The position numbers and the translations under genes are program-made. Shown here one piece after another: positions 1-8,148 of a stretch of 64,000 bases of DNA (position 1 is its first letter; the number at the start of each line of letters is the position of its first letter). The notes below the pieces were generated by a model. It saw nothing but the letters and a program-made list of their open reading frames with translations, was not told the DNA's origin and did no database searches. The stretch comes from Roseovarius mucosus DSM 17069 (GTDB lineage Bacteria; Pseudomonadota; Alphaproteobacteria; Rhodobacterales; Rhodobacteraceae). The stretch is from NCBI RefSeq assembly GCF_000768555.3, contig NZ_KN293981.1:1-64000 (forward strand), read 5' to 3'.

Positions 1-630
1 GCCCGCCTGCCCGAGGGGCTGGCCTTGGCCGCAAGCGATCCTTGCGCCGAAGCCACCGGCCTCTGGCCAGACGAGGCCACCGCCATCGCGCGCGCGGTGC
101 CCAACCGCCGCCGCGAATTCGCCGCCGGCCGCCGCGCGGCGCGCCGCGCCCTGGGCGCCCTTGGCCACGCCCCGGCCGCCATCCCCATGGCCCCCGACCG
201 CGCGCCGCACTGGCCCGAGGGTGTGACCGGCACGATCAGCCACGGTGCCGGGACCTGTCTGGCGCTGCTTGGACATTCCAGGGACTGGGCCGGACTTGGC
301 CTTGATCTGGAACCAGCCCTGCCCCTGCCCGATGACATCCTGACCACAATCTGCACCCCCGCCGAACAGGCGGCCTTGGCCCAAGACGCCGGCGGCCTCC
401 TGTCCCGCCGCCTCTTTTGCGCCAAGGAAGCCACCTACAAGGCCCAATATGCCCAGAGCCGCAGGCTGCTGTCCTTCCACGATCTTGAGGTCACATTCGA
501 CGGGCCACACCGCTTTTCCGCCGAACTCCTGACCGTTTGCCCGCCCTTTGTCCCCGCCACGCGCTTTGCGGGACACATAGTCGAGGCGGATGGGATTATC
601 GCCACCGTGGTCGCCCTGCCCCGCCTCTGA
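1..630 (+). CDS. 4'-phosphopantetheinyl transferase (EntD/Sfp type), 5'-truncated
   Basis: Transfers the phosphopantetheine arm of CoA to carrier-protein serines. The visible signature is family-typical: an Arg-rich stretch RRREFAAGR, then GTISHG, the Mg-binding GLDLEP, and the WxxKEA-like block LFCAKEATYKAQY. A TTG at 25 could start a 201-residue protein, but the frame is open to base 1 and family members usually have more sequence before the RRREFAAGR block, so I treat the gene as running in from outside the window. No synthase or carrier-protein gene is in view, so its partner is unknown. The family call is firm; the start is not. Confidence 0.82.
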   Translation, partial: ARLPEGLALAASDPCAEATGLWPDEATAIARAVPNRRREFAAGRRAARRALGALGHAPAAIPMAPDRAPHWPEGVTGTISHGAGTCLALLGHSRDWAGLGLDLEPALPLPDDILTTICTPAEQAALAQDAGGLLSRRLFCAKEATYKAQYAQSRRLLSFHDLEVTFDGPHRFSAELLTVCPPFVPATRFAGHIVEADGIIATVVALPRL

Positions 631-857
631 ACACTCTGTTTCCAGAACGCGATGAATAACCTGTGGCGAAATTGTGGCACGATTGCTAGATTGTGGCCAA
701 GTTGAGACTTAAATCTGTCAGGGCCGTTTGGGGGCATTCGGCTGACAGGATGGCATCCCGCGCGTGCGGGTCTGTCCGTCAGCAGGAAACATCCCGAGCG
801 GCTTTTCGTTTTCGGCACCTGCGTTGACCACCTTGAAACGACACCGATAGGCAAGCC
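631..857. promoter_or_regulatory. Intergenic region with TGTGGC direct repeats, upstream of the Wzz-like gene
   Basis: This 227 bp gap separates the transferase from the Wzz-like gene. TGTGGC occurs three times on the plus strand, at 662-667, 673-678 and 692-697. The last two are each preceded by AT, giving an 8-base direct repeat with 19 bp period, which could be a regulator site. I see no convincing sigma-70 or sigma-54 promoter and no hairpin terminator. Confidence 0.25.
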
Positions 858-2156
858 ATGAGCGCGATCCAGTCCATGCCCGATCTGATGCGGCTCCTGC
901 ACCGCAGACTGTGGCTCATCGCGCTTGTCGGCGTTATCGGCGCGATCCTCTCGGTCCTCATCGCCCTCAGCCAACCCAAGGTGTTTCAGGCCACCGCCGT
1001 GATTCAGATCGAATCCCCGCAGGTGGGCAGTGATCTGGCCGGGCAGACGATTGCCACGGACGCCAACCACCGTCTGCAACTGATCGAGCAGCGCCTGATG
1101 GCGCGCGACAATCTGGTCAAGGTGATCGAGCGGCACGGCCTCTTTGCCAATGTTCCCAACATGCCGCTGGCCGAAAAGGTGCATCAACTGCGGATTTCTG
1201 CCCGGATCACGCCCATCACCGTCGGCATCCCCGGCATGGGACCGGCCACCACCCCCTCTGGCCTCAGCGTGACGGTAAATCTCAACGATCCGGTCAAGGC
1301 CGCCGAGGTGGCCAATGATTTCGTGGAAACCGTGATCACCCAGAACCGCGAGCGGCGCATGGACCTTGTGCGCGAAACGCTCGATTTCTTCAGCACCGAA
1401 GAGGCGCGGGTCAGCGCCCAGATCGCCGAAGTCGAAGGCGTGATTGCCGATTTCAAACGCGCCAACGGGGCGTCGCTGCCCTCCAGCATCACGCCCGTGC
1501 GCGAGGAATTGCGCACCCTGAATGAAACCCTGCTCGCTCTCGACCAGCAGATCATCGCGCTGGAAACCGAATCCACCCGCCAGCGGCAAGAGGTGTTTGC
1601 CCGCCAGATCGGCCAGTTGACCGACCAGCGCGCGCTGGTCTCGGCCCGTATCGCCGCGAATGAGGCTGCCTTGGCCGCAGCCCCCCGTGTAGAGCGGGAA
1701 TTGGGCGCGCTCACCCGCAACCTCACCCAGCTTCAGGATCAGCTCAGCACCATCACCACCAACCGGGTCGAGGCGGAAATGGCCAGCGTCCTTGAATCGC
1801 GCCAGCAACAGGAACGGTTCGAAATTCTGGAAACCGCCATTCCGCCGGAATTTCCGGTGTCCGCCAGCCGCAAGAAACTGGCGATTGCCGGGGCACTGGC
1901 CAGCCTTGTGCTGGGTTTGGCGCTCGTCATCACGCTCGAGCTTCTCAACCCGGCGATCCGCAGCGCCGCGCAACTGGAAAAAGAGCTTGAGATCACGCCG
2001 GTCGTGACCATCCCCGTGGTGCGCCTGCGCCATGAACGCCGCCGCCGCGCGCTGCGCATTGCCGGAACGGTGCTTGCGGTCCTCTTGGTCGTGCCGCTTG
2101 TCCTGCGTCTGGTGCAGGACCGTCTGATGCCGCTGCGCCTCTTGGGCGGGAACTGA
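858..2156 (+). CDS. Wzz/GumC-type polysaccharide co-polymerase (chain-length determinant)
   Basis: Inner-membrane protein expected to set polysaccharide chain length with a Wzy polymerase. The 432 residues show an N-terminal membrane segment at about 16-36, a large periplasmic part with helical heptad-rich stretches at about 165-310, a proline-containing segment (AIPPEFPVSASRKK) just before the second membrane segment at about 341-362, and a further hydrophobic segment near 395-417. There is no fused cytoplasmic kinase domain. A separate BY-kinase gene lies at 30358-31326, so the two halves of the system may be encoded about 29 kb apart. The ribosome site (AGG, 8 bases before ATG) is weak. 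The gene converges on the next one with 6 bp between the stop codons. Confidence 0.8.
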   Translation: MSAIQSMPDLMRLLHRRLWLIALVGVIGAILSVLIALSQPKVFQATAVIQIESPQVGSDLAGQTIATDANHRLQLIEQRLMARDNLVKVIERHGLFANVPNMPLAEKVHQLRISARITPITVGIPGMGPATTPSGLSVTVNLNDPVKAAEVANDFVETVITQNRERRMDLVRETLDFFSTEEARVSAQIAEVEGVIADFKRANGASLPSSITPVREELRTLNETLLALDQQIIALETESTRQRQEVFARQIGQLTDQRALVSARIAANEAALAAAPRVERELGALTRNLTQLQDQLSTITTNRVEAEMASVLESRQQQERFEILETAIPPEFPVSASRKKLAIAGALASLVLGLALVITLELLNPAIRSAAQLEKELEITPVVTIPVVRLRHERRRRALRIAGTVLAVLLVVPLVLRLVQDRLMPLRLLGGN

Positions 2157-2162
2157 TCCGGC

Positions 2163-2636
2163 TCACAGCTTGGATGAAATGACGCCCGTGTTGAACCCGC
2201 CCATGCGCAACTCTCCAAAGAGCCGCTGATATTCGATCTTGGGGCAGCGGTTCATCACCACATCGACACCCCGCGCTCGTGCCATTTCCGCAGCCTCCGC
2301 ATTTTCAACCCCGATCTGCATCCAGACCGTGCGCAGCCCCGGCAGCACCTCCAGCGCCTCTTCCACGATAGGGCCGACATGCTCGGACCGGCGGAAAATG
2401 TCGATCATATCGACCGCGCCCGCAATATCGCGCAGCCCCGCCACCACCGTTTGACCAAAGAGCATCTCACCGGCATGGCCCGGATTGACCGGCACCACCT
2501 CGTATCTCTTGAGGCTGAGGTAGCGCGCCACATAGTAGCTCGGGCGCACGGGGTTCATCGACACGCCGACCACCGCCACACGCCGGGTGCGGGTCAGGAT
2601 CTCGCGCAGATGGGAATCGCTATACTCTTCGCTCAT
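2163..2636 (-). CDS. CoA-binding domain protein (YccU family)
   Basis: A 157-residue Rossmann-fold protein of the succinyl-CoA-synthetase CoA-binding type. The nucleotide-binding start is VAVVGVSMNPVRPSYYVARYL, followed by the family pattern VVPVNPGHAGE, a middle VDMIDIFRRSE and the conserved VWMQIGV; near the C-terminus it has MNRCPKIEY. I chose the ATG at 2636 rather than one 14 codons upstream because an AGGG lies 3-6 bases before it and the protein then begins with a normal family N-terminus. The substrate is unknown for the family. It lies just downstream of a strong terminator, so it is probably transcribed separately from the operon to its right. Confidence 0.82.
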   Translation of the reverse strand: MSEEYSDSHLREILTRTRRVAVVGVSMNPVRPSYYVARYLSLKRYEVVPVNPGHAGEMLFGQTVVAGLRDIAGAVDMIDIFRRSEHVGPIVEEALEVLPGLRTVWMQIGVENAEAAEMARARGVDVVMNRCPKIEYQRLFGELRMGGFNTGVISSKL

Positions 2637-2663
2637 GCCCCTATGAACCACGGATAGCGCGCA

Positions 2664-2693
2664 GAAAAAAGCGCCCAAGTCAAACTTGGGCGC
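2664..2693 (-). terminator. Rho-independent terminator (minus strand)
   Basis: A perfect 10 bp stem with arms at 2671-2680 and 2684-2693 and loop TTG (minus strand). On the minus strand it is followed by a run of six T at 2665-2670. It lies 144 bp past the stop of the zinc-ribbon gene and ends either that operon or a short transcript between 2694 and about 2790. Confidence 0.85.
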
Positions 2694-2790
2694 AAGTCGC
2701 GGAACGAGGGACAGTGATAAAAGGCATCAATGTTCCGTATCGACGCCTCTGGGACAGATGTAGGTCCGATTCTCAGGATATAAAGGGTTT
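2694..2790 (-). ncRNA. Possible small RNA or 3' UTR ending in the 2664-2693 terminator
   Basis: Non-coding sequence between the zinc-ribbon stop and the terminator. On the minus strand an inverted repeat CGGAAC...GTTCCG (26-base loop) precedes the terminator stem, and an AT-rich TATATC lies near 2780, where a -10 element could sit, but no good -35 is visible. It could be an independent sRNA, a processed 3' UTR RNA, or simply untranslated tail. I do not recognise a known RNA family. Confidence 0.3.
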
Positions 2791-2836
2791 GTAATATACC
2801 TGTGACTGCCCTTGATCGCGCGTCATCGCGGCGGCT

Positions 2837-3136
2837 TCAGTCGAAAATGTCCTCGACCGCGTCCCAGATCTCTTCCAGCATCCGCCGCCCAAACCCTTTG
2901 CGCGGCTTGGATTTCCGCGCGCGCTCGGGGGCTTGCCGCTCGTGCCCATGCTCCTGCCGGGGCAGCGTCATGGGCCGCGTCTTGGGCCGCGCGGCGCCCC
3001 TTTCGCGCGCGGGCATCGCCTTCATCTCGTGCAGCGGCGCGCCACAGCTCGAACAGGCCAGCTCATGCCGGGCCCGGTCCAGCACCAGAACCGCCCGCGT
3101 GCCGCAATATGAACAGGTCGCAATCTTGTGTCCCAT
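2837..3136 (-). CDS. Small zinc-ribbon protein, function unknown
   Basis: A 99-residue protein with two CxxC knuckles (CSYC near residue 8 and CSSC near 28) that should bind one zinc, followed by a strongly basic Arg/Lys/Pro-rich middle and an acidic amphipathic tail (MLEEIWDAVEDIFD). The layout suggests nucleic-acid or protein binding, but I recognise no characterised family. The ATG at 3136 has a GGGG stretch at a suitable distance; another in-frame ATG lies 9 bases upstream without one. It is the last gene of the minus-strand run, 72 bp after the exonuclease gene. Confidence 0.65.
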   Translation of the reverse strand: MGHKIATCSYCGTRAVLVLDRARHELACSSCGAPLHEMKAMPARERGAARPKTRPMTLPRQEHGHERQAPERARKSKPRKGFGRRMLEEIWDAVEDIFD

Positions 3137-3208
3137 GCGCCCCATATCGGTCAGGGACGGCAGATTGCCAAGGGCTCAGCGCCAAAATGCCCCAACGCCA
3201 CGCCGTTC

Positions 3209-5275
3209 TCAGTAATTCTGCGCCTTGCGGATCTTGGTCATGCGCCCCTCTTCGGCAATCGCCCCGCCCAGCGTTGTCACACCCTTGGCCTGCAAGAGAC
3301 CCAGCATCCGCACGAATACCTCTGCCGTGGCCACAGTATCGCCCATCGCGGTATGCCGCGCCTCGGGCGGGATGGTGATCCCGAACCGCTCGCAGAGCGC
3401 ATCCAGCGTATGCTGACCGCTGTGATCGAACAGCCCCGCCGACATCAACACGGTGCAAAGCACCGGATTGTCGAACCGCCGCCCGATGACCTTTTCCTTG
3501 AGCCGCAGAAACGCCAGATCGAAGGGCGCGTTATGCGCCACCAGCACCGCGCCCTGACAGAAATCGTGAAACCGCCGCCCGGCCTCGACAATATCCGGCG
3601 CACCCTGCACCATCTCGTCGCTGATATGATGCACCCGCGTCGAGGCAGGCGGAATCGGGCGGCCCGGATTGACCAGCATGTCGAAACTCTCGCCGCGCAG
3701 AATGCGCCCGTTGACGATCCGCAACCCGGCAATCTGCACGATCTCATCGCCCCCCCGCGGCGAGAGGCCGGTGGTTTCGGTGTCGAACACCACGAAACTC
3801 AGGTCCGACAGGGGGCGTTCGGCCAGATCTCCGCCCGCCACCTCTGGCAGGTTGAAATCATAGAACTCGGGCCGCGCATCGCCGGGCTGTAGCGGTGGTG
3901 CTGCGGTGGCAAGCGGCAACACGATCCGGTGCCCCCCGGCCATTGCCTCGGCCCAGACATCCGTCTGATGCGCGCTCAGCGCATCGCGCCCGGAATAGTC
4001 CCCATAGGCGGTGGACAGCGGCGCCTTGAGCCAGCCGGTCAATTGCCCATCCGTCACCGCCTCGCCCTGCCAACTCAGGATCAGCCGCGTTTCGGCCCCG
4101 TCCTGCTCGGCGCTCAGGCTGAATCCGTCGCGGCTGCCGTCCTCGGCCAGATGCCCCAGCAACCCGCCCAAGAGCGTGGTCACGGCAAAACCGTCGCAAC
4201 TCAACATCGCCTCGCTGCGCGCCACGCTCAGCGGCACCCGCGCCTGCACGCTCAACCCGTCGAACACATGCGACGCCGCAACCGGCGACATCGGCCAGCG
4301 CCGCGATTTGACCCCGGCATGTTGCACGCCCATCTCGCGCAGGCACTCAAAGAGCCGCGCCACCTCGTCCTCGATCCCTTTGCGAAACTTGGCGCGGCTC
4401 TCGGGGGGCAGATCATCCGCTGATTGCAGCACATCCAGCAGCGCGCCAATGGTGGCCGCCGGTCGGCGCACCCCCTCCAAGAGCGTGTTGAACAGATGGT
4501 CCTGCTGCGCATGCGCGCTCAGATCCTCCGTCGCATCGCGGAAAATAAGCACATGCCCCGACAATTCCTCATCCGAAAGGATCGGGCTGACACGGCCCAA
4601 GAGAAACCGCTTGCCATTCGCAGAGGCCGCAAGGAATGTCTCGGCCCCGATATGCCCACGCACCCGCCCCTCCTGCATCCGCGACAGCGCATCCATGATC
4701 GGCTCGGGGCGCAGGACATTCGACAGCGGGCGATCCAGACCGATATCGCCCAACAGCTCTTGCGCCATCCGGTTATAGAGCATCACCCGATTGTCCGGCG
4801 TGGCCACCACCGCCCCCTCGCCCAGATCGCGAAAGAGCGCCTCGAAGAGCGCCTTTTCCCGAGCAATCCGTGCGGTCTCCCGCTCGACCGCGCGGGCGCG
4901 CGCAGCCCGCGCCTCCGACAGCGCCGCATTGATCGCATTGGCGGCGGGCGCCAGCGTGCTCAGATGCTTGGCCTGCGCCTCGTCGATCTGCAAATCCACA
5001 TCGGCCCGCGCCCGCGTCGTCAGGTCCGAGGCCAGCGCCAGAATGGGCTTGGCCACGTTCTCATCGAACAACAGCCCGATCCAGGCGGCCAACCCCATCA
5101 CGCCCAGCGCCGCAACCATTCCGCCGATGACATACCCATCCAGCGGCCCGCCCGCCCGCGTATAGCCAAACCAGAGCGCGCCCGCGATGACCACGGCCCC
5201 CCCCAGCGCAAGCGCGGCAAAGAAGAGCGCAAATCGCAGCCGTAGACCCAAACGCGCCGTCAGGCGCTCAATCAT
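3209..5275 (-). CDS. Membrane PAS/pseudo-histidine-kinase fused to a DEDDh 3'-5' exonuclease
   Basis: A 688-residue composite. Two membrane segments lie at about 13-35 and 48-70, then a HAMP/coiled-coil linker at 75-145, a PAS-like domain at about 150-250, and a HisKA-like helix pair at 255-320 in which the expected phospho-accepting His is replaced (LLEGVRRP instead of the usual SHELRTP type). A weak ATPase-like region spans about 350-460. The C-terminal 200 residues form a DnaQ/PolC-type exonuclease with DTETTG (498-503), HNAPFDLAFL (581-590) and H641/D646, so the nuclease residues look intact. It overlaps the receiver gene upstream by 8 bp. Annotation as DNA polymerase III epsilon would miss the sensor half. 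The nucleic-acid substrate is unknown. Confidence 0.82.
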   Translation of the reverse strand: MIERLTARLGLRLRFALFFAALALGGAVVIAGALWFGYTRAGGPLDGYVIGGMVAALGVMGLAAWIGLLFDENVAKPILALASDLTTRARADVDLQIDEAQAKHLSTLAPAANAINAALSEARAARARAVERETARIAREKALFEALFRDLGEGAVVATPDNRVMLYNRMAQELLGDIGLDRPLSNVLRPEPIMDALSRMQEGRVRGHIGAETFLAASANGKRFLLGRVSPILSDEELSGHVLIFRDATEDLSAHAQQDHLFNTLLEGVRRPAATIGALLDVLQSADDLPPESRAKFRKGIEDEVARLFECLREMGVQHAGVKSRRWPMSPVAASHVFDGLSVQARVPLSVARSEAMLSCDGFAVTTLLGGLLGHLAEDGSRDGFSLSAEQDGAETRLILSWQGEAVTDGQLTGWLKAPLSTAYGDYSGRDALSAHQTDVWAEAMAGGHRIVLPLATAAPPLQPGDARPEFYDFNLPEVAGGDLAERPLSDLSFVVFDTETTGLSPRGGDEIVQIAGLRIVNGRILRGESFDMLVNPGRPIPPASTRVHHISDEMVQGAPDIVEAGRRFHDFCQGAVLVAHNAPFDLAFLRLKEKVIGRRFDNPVLCTVLMSAGLFDHSGQHTLDALCERFGITIPPEARHTAMGDTVATAEVFVRMLGLLQAKGVTTLGGAIAEEGRMTKIRKAQNY

Positions 5276-5651
5276 GATCCGCCCCGGCCAGCAACTCGCC
5301 GATCTGCGCGGTCAGATCAGCGGTGGCGAAAGGCTTGGTCATAAAGGCATCCGCCCCCACCGCCAGCCCCTTGCGGCGTTCGACCTCGCCCCCCCCGGCG
5401 GTCATCATCAGCACCTTGATCCCCTTGAGCGCGGCGTCGGCGCGGATCAACTGGCAAATCTCATAGCCCGACCGCTCGGGCAGCATTACATCCAGCACCA
5501 CCAGATCAGGCCGGTCCTCGGCCATCGCCGCCAGCGCGGCATTGCCCGTGGCCACCCGGCGCAACCGGTATCCCGCGCGCCCGATCAGATGTTCGAGCGC
5601 AAGCGCGATATTGTCCTCATCTTCAACCAGCAGAACGGTTTTTTCAGGCAT
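5268..5651 (-). CDS. Stand-alone CheY-like response regulator receiver
   Basis: A 127-residue single receiver domain. The acidic pocket (VEDED), the phospho-acceptor Asp in VVLDVMLP, the switch Thr in MMTAG and the Lys in MTKPF are all present, so it should be phosphorylatable. There is no output domain. It overlaps the next gene, the pseudo-sensor exonuclease, by 8 bp, implying coupled translation and a shared pathway. Because that partner lacks an obvious phospho-His, the kinase for this receiver is probably encoded elsewhere. Confidence 0.9.
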   Translation of the reverse strand: MPEKTVLLVEDEDNIALALEHLIGRAGYRLRRVATGNAALAAMAEDRPDLVVLDVMLPERSGYEICQLIRADAALKGIKVLMMTAGGGEVERRKGLAVGADAFMTKPFATADLTAQIGELLAGADHD

Positions 5652-5681
5652 GACGGGCCTCCTCTCCCGGTTACGACTGAC

Positions 5682-6188
5682 TTAGCTTTGGCAGAGCGCC
5701 TCGATCACGGGGTCCTCCAACCCCACGGCAATCCACTCCGCCTGCGACGGATCGGCCAGCGCCACCTCACTCACATCGGCGCGCGCCGCCTTGGCGCAAT
5801 CCACCAGTTGCGGGCGCATCATCGGCGCGGCCCAACGCCCAAAGAGATAAATATCCGCCAAGAGGATCTCAGGTGCCGCCGGATTGGTCTGCACCCCGGC
5901 GCGGTCCAGCACCATCATCCGCGTGACCTGCGGTACGATATAGCTCCACGGCTTCCACGGCTTGCTTTCTTCAACCGCGCTGACCACCTCGACACTGTCA
6001 GGCAGGGTGCTGAGCGTGCGGTTGGCCCAAGTGTATTCCGACCAGACCACATAGCACAGCATCGCGATCCCCGCCGCAAAGGGCGCGGAGTAGCGCGGCA
6101 AACGGCCCCGGCTCAGATGCCCCACGACTAGGGCAGTACCGGCAGCGCCGATGCCAACGGCGAAAGTGGCGATCAATTCCAAAAACAT
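5682..6188 (-). CDS. Membrane-anchored conserved protein of the acetate operon
   Basis: A 168-residue protein with two N-terminal hydrophobic segments (about 3-25 and 36-52), then a soluble part with a WKPWSYIVPQV motif and one C-terminal Cys. I know no function for it. It starts 3 bp after the stop of the cNMP/CBS/DUF294 gene and is followed 30 bp later by the receiver gene, so it belongs to the same transcript. A role in membrane-localising the signalling proteins is only a guess from position. Confidence 0.7.
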   Translation of the reverse strand: MFLELIATFAVGIGAAGTALVVGHLSRGRLPRYSAPFAAGIAMLCYVVWSEYTWANRTLSTLPDSVEVVSAVEESKPWKPWSYIVPQVTRMMVLDRAGVQTNPAAPEILLADIYLFGRWAAPMMRPQLVDCAKAARADVSEVALADPSQAEWIAVGLEDPVIEALCQS

Positions 6189-6191
6189 AAG

Positions 6192-8030
6192 TTATCCCGG
6201 TGCTCCTCTGGATTGTCCGATGGCGGATTGCATGGTCTTGACCACCATGAACGCATCCCGCAAGTGGTTGCGCTCAAGGTCCGACAGATCGGCAGGGGCC
6301 ATGAAATTGTCCGGGGTGCGTCCGGCGCGAATGCGCGATGCCTGATGCCGCAGCCGCGTTTCCGCAATGAGATCGTAGGCATCCAGCAAATCGCGCGCGC
6401 CGCTCTCGGAAATCACGGCCCCGGCCCGCGCGCTCGTGATCCGTTCGCGTGTGCCCGCCACCTCCAGCGATCCCAACAGCGCATAAATCCGCCCCAGATC
6501 GACCACCGGCACCACGCCCGAATGCTTGAGGTCGATCGTGTTCTTGTGCTCGCCCGACCGGATCAGGGCAAAGCCGCGCAAAAGGCCCAGGGGCACCGTA
6601 TGCTTGAGTGAATTGGACACCATATGCGCGACAAAGATCGAATTCTTGCGCGCACTTGCCAGCACTTCGGCCTGCAAATCGTCAAACAGCGCATTCTCCC
6701 CCGCAATCGCCCGCAGATCGAACATCACCGAGGCCAGCATCTGCGCCTCCGTGTCCGGCTGCGCGATCCAGCGCGCGAAATAGCTGCGCCATACCCGGCG
6801 TGGCTGCCGCCAGCGCGGATTGGTCGCCATCATGTCGCCCGGACAATAGAAAAACCCGCAGGTGTTCAGCCCGTCGCTGACAAACTTGGCCAGCGCCGCG
6901 AAATAGGCGTCATGCTCCGGCTGGAAACTATCATCCAGGATCAGGCAATTGTCCTGGTCGCTCACGCCGGTCTGTTCCCGCCGCCCCTGACTGCCGCAGG
7001 CCGCCCAGAGATAGGGCACAGGGGCCGGGCCAAGCTGCTGCTCCGCCAGCCGCAGCAATCGGCGGGTAATCGCGTCGGTAATATCGGTGATCCGCCGCGT
7101 GATCGACTGCGGCCGCACCCCGGCCTGCACCAGTTGCACCAACAGCATCGGCACCCGTTCCATGACATGCGCCATGTCCTCGGGCGCCTCGGCACTGGCA
7201 ATATCGGCCACCATATGGCTCGCCGTGGCGGCCTGTTGGCGAAAGAGATCGGTTTTGCCGATCATGCCCAGCACCCGCCCCCCCTGCGCCACCGGCAGGT
7301 GATTGACCTTGAGGTCCGACAAGAGCATCAGCGCATCAAGACCCAGCCGCCCCGGCTCGATTGTCACCGGGTCCGGCGTCATCACCTGGGCCACGCTGAC
7401 ATCCCCGCTCAGCCCTTCGGCCAATACCTTGTTGGCCAGATCGCGCACCGTGATGATCCCCGCCAGGCGCGCGCCCTCCATCACCACCACGGAAGAAATC
7501 ACATTGTCCCGCATGAGCCGCGCCACATCTTGGATCGTGGCCTCTGGCCCGCAGGTGATCGGCGTGGCGGTCATAAGGTCCGACACCTGAAGGGCTGTCA
7601 AACCCGTGGCATAGGGCCCGTCATCGCCCTGCGCCGTGGGCCGCGCACGGGCGAACCAACGCGCAATCTCGTCCGATTGCTCCATCAGGTCGAGAAACGA
7701 CTCGCGCGGAATAACGATAAGATCAGAGGGCTCCGAGGCCCGCGCCGTCAAGAGCGCATTGCCATCACGCAAGAGCCCGCGCTCGCCCATGATGTCGCCC
7801 GGGCCCCGGTGCGACACCAGATCGGCATGCCCCGTCTCGATATCAAGCCCACCTGTCTCGACCACGTATAGCCCGGCCAGCGGCGCGCCTTTTTCAAACA
7901 GCAAAGCGCCTTGCTCCAACACCACCCGCGCCAGCTTGGGCGCCAGTGCAGAGCGCAGAGCATGCGGCAAGCCGGAAAACGGCGCATGGCGTGTCAGGCT
8001 GTCAATGGGATCGGGTTTGACGTCGCTCAT
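6192..8030 (-). CDS. cNMP-binding/CBS/DUF294 nucleotidyltransferase-like regulator
   Basis: A 612-residue cytoplasmic protein with four parts: a cyclic-nucleotide-binding beta barrel (about 15-130), a pair of CBS domains (about 155-270, with TVRDLANKVLAEG), a DUF294 nucleotidyltransferase-like domain with GSQGRREQTGVSDQD near 360-375, and a DUF294 C-terminal helical domain. The G-S...D-x-D pattern resembles GlnD/PII uridylyltransferases, so it may modify or sense something in response to adenine nucleotides. I chose ATG 8030, which has GAGGAGA 10 bases upstream. It lies directly after the acetate-type symporter, as DUF294 proteins often do, suggesting control of acetate uptake or use. The target is unknown. 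Confidence 0.82.
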   Translation of the reverse strand: MSDVKPDPIDSLTRHAPFSGLPHALRSALAPKLARVVLEQGALLFEKGAPLAGLYVVETGGLDIETGHADLVSHRGPGDIMGERGLLRDGNALLTARASEPSDLIVIPRESFLDLMEQSDEIARWFARARPTAQGDDGPYATGLTALQVSDLMTATPITCGPEATIQDVARLMRDNVISSVVVMEGARLAGIITVRDLANKVLAEGLSGDVSVAQVMTPDPVTIEPGRLGLDALMLLSDLKVNHLPVAQGGRVLGMIGKTDLFRQQAATASHMVADIASAEAPEDMAHVMERVPMLLVQLVQAGVRPQSITRRITDITDAITRRLLRLAEQQLGPAPVPYLWAACGSQGRREQTGVSDQDNCLILDDSFQPEHDAYFAALAKFVSDGLNTCGFFYCPGDMMATNPRWRQPRRVWRSYFARWIAQPDTEAQMLASVMFDLRAIAGENALFDDLQAEVLASARKNSIFVAHMVSNSLKHTVPLGLLRGFALIRSGEHKNTIDLKHSGVVPVVDLGRIYALLGSLEVAGTRERITSARAGAVISESGARDLLDAYDLIAETRLRHQASRIRAGRTPDNFMAPADLSDLERNHLRDAFMVVKTMQSAIGQSRGAPG

Positions 8031-8111
8031 CGGGCGCGGCTCTCCTCGGATTTGGTGGGGAATCACCTAAAAGCACCCGGTTTCCGGAAATATCGGCAGG
8101 TGTCAGAGGGA

Positions 8112-8137
8112 ACAGGGGCGGCACGTGCCGCCCCTGT
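8112..8137. repeat. Perfect 26-bp palindrome between the symporter and DUF294 genes
   Basis: Two 12-base arms (8112-8123 and 8126-8137) flank a central CG, making a fully symmetric GC-rich hairpin 11 bp past the symporter stop. No T-run follows on the minus strand, so it is either a weak terminator, an mRNA 3'-end stabiliser separating two expression levels, or a protein site. Confidence 0.6.
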
Positions 8138-8148
8138 CCATTGCTTGC

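Noticed and set aside
671..690. TGGCAC followed by TTGC, resembling a sigma-54 promoter
   Set aside because: The two halves are only 2 bp apart where 5 are needed, and the invariant GG-N10-GC spacing is not met.
435..2033. Long open frame antisense to the Wzz-like gene
   Set aside because: Its His/Gly/Arg-rich translation matches no family and mirrors the GC-rich coding strand; typical of antisense frames in high-GC DNA.
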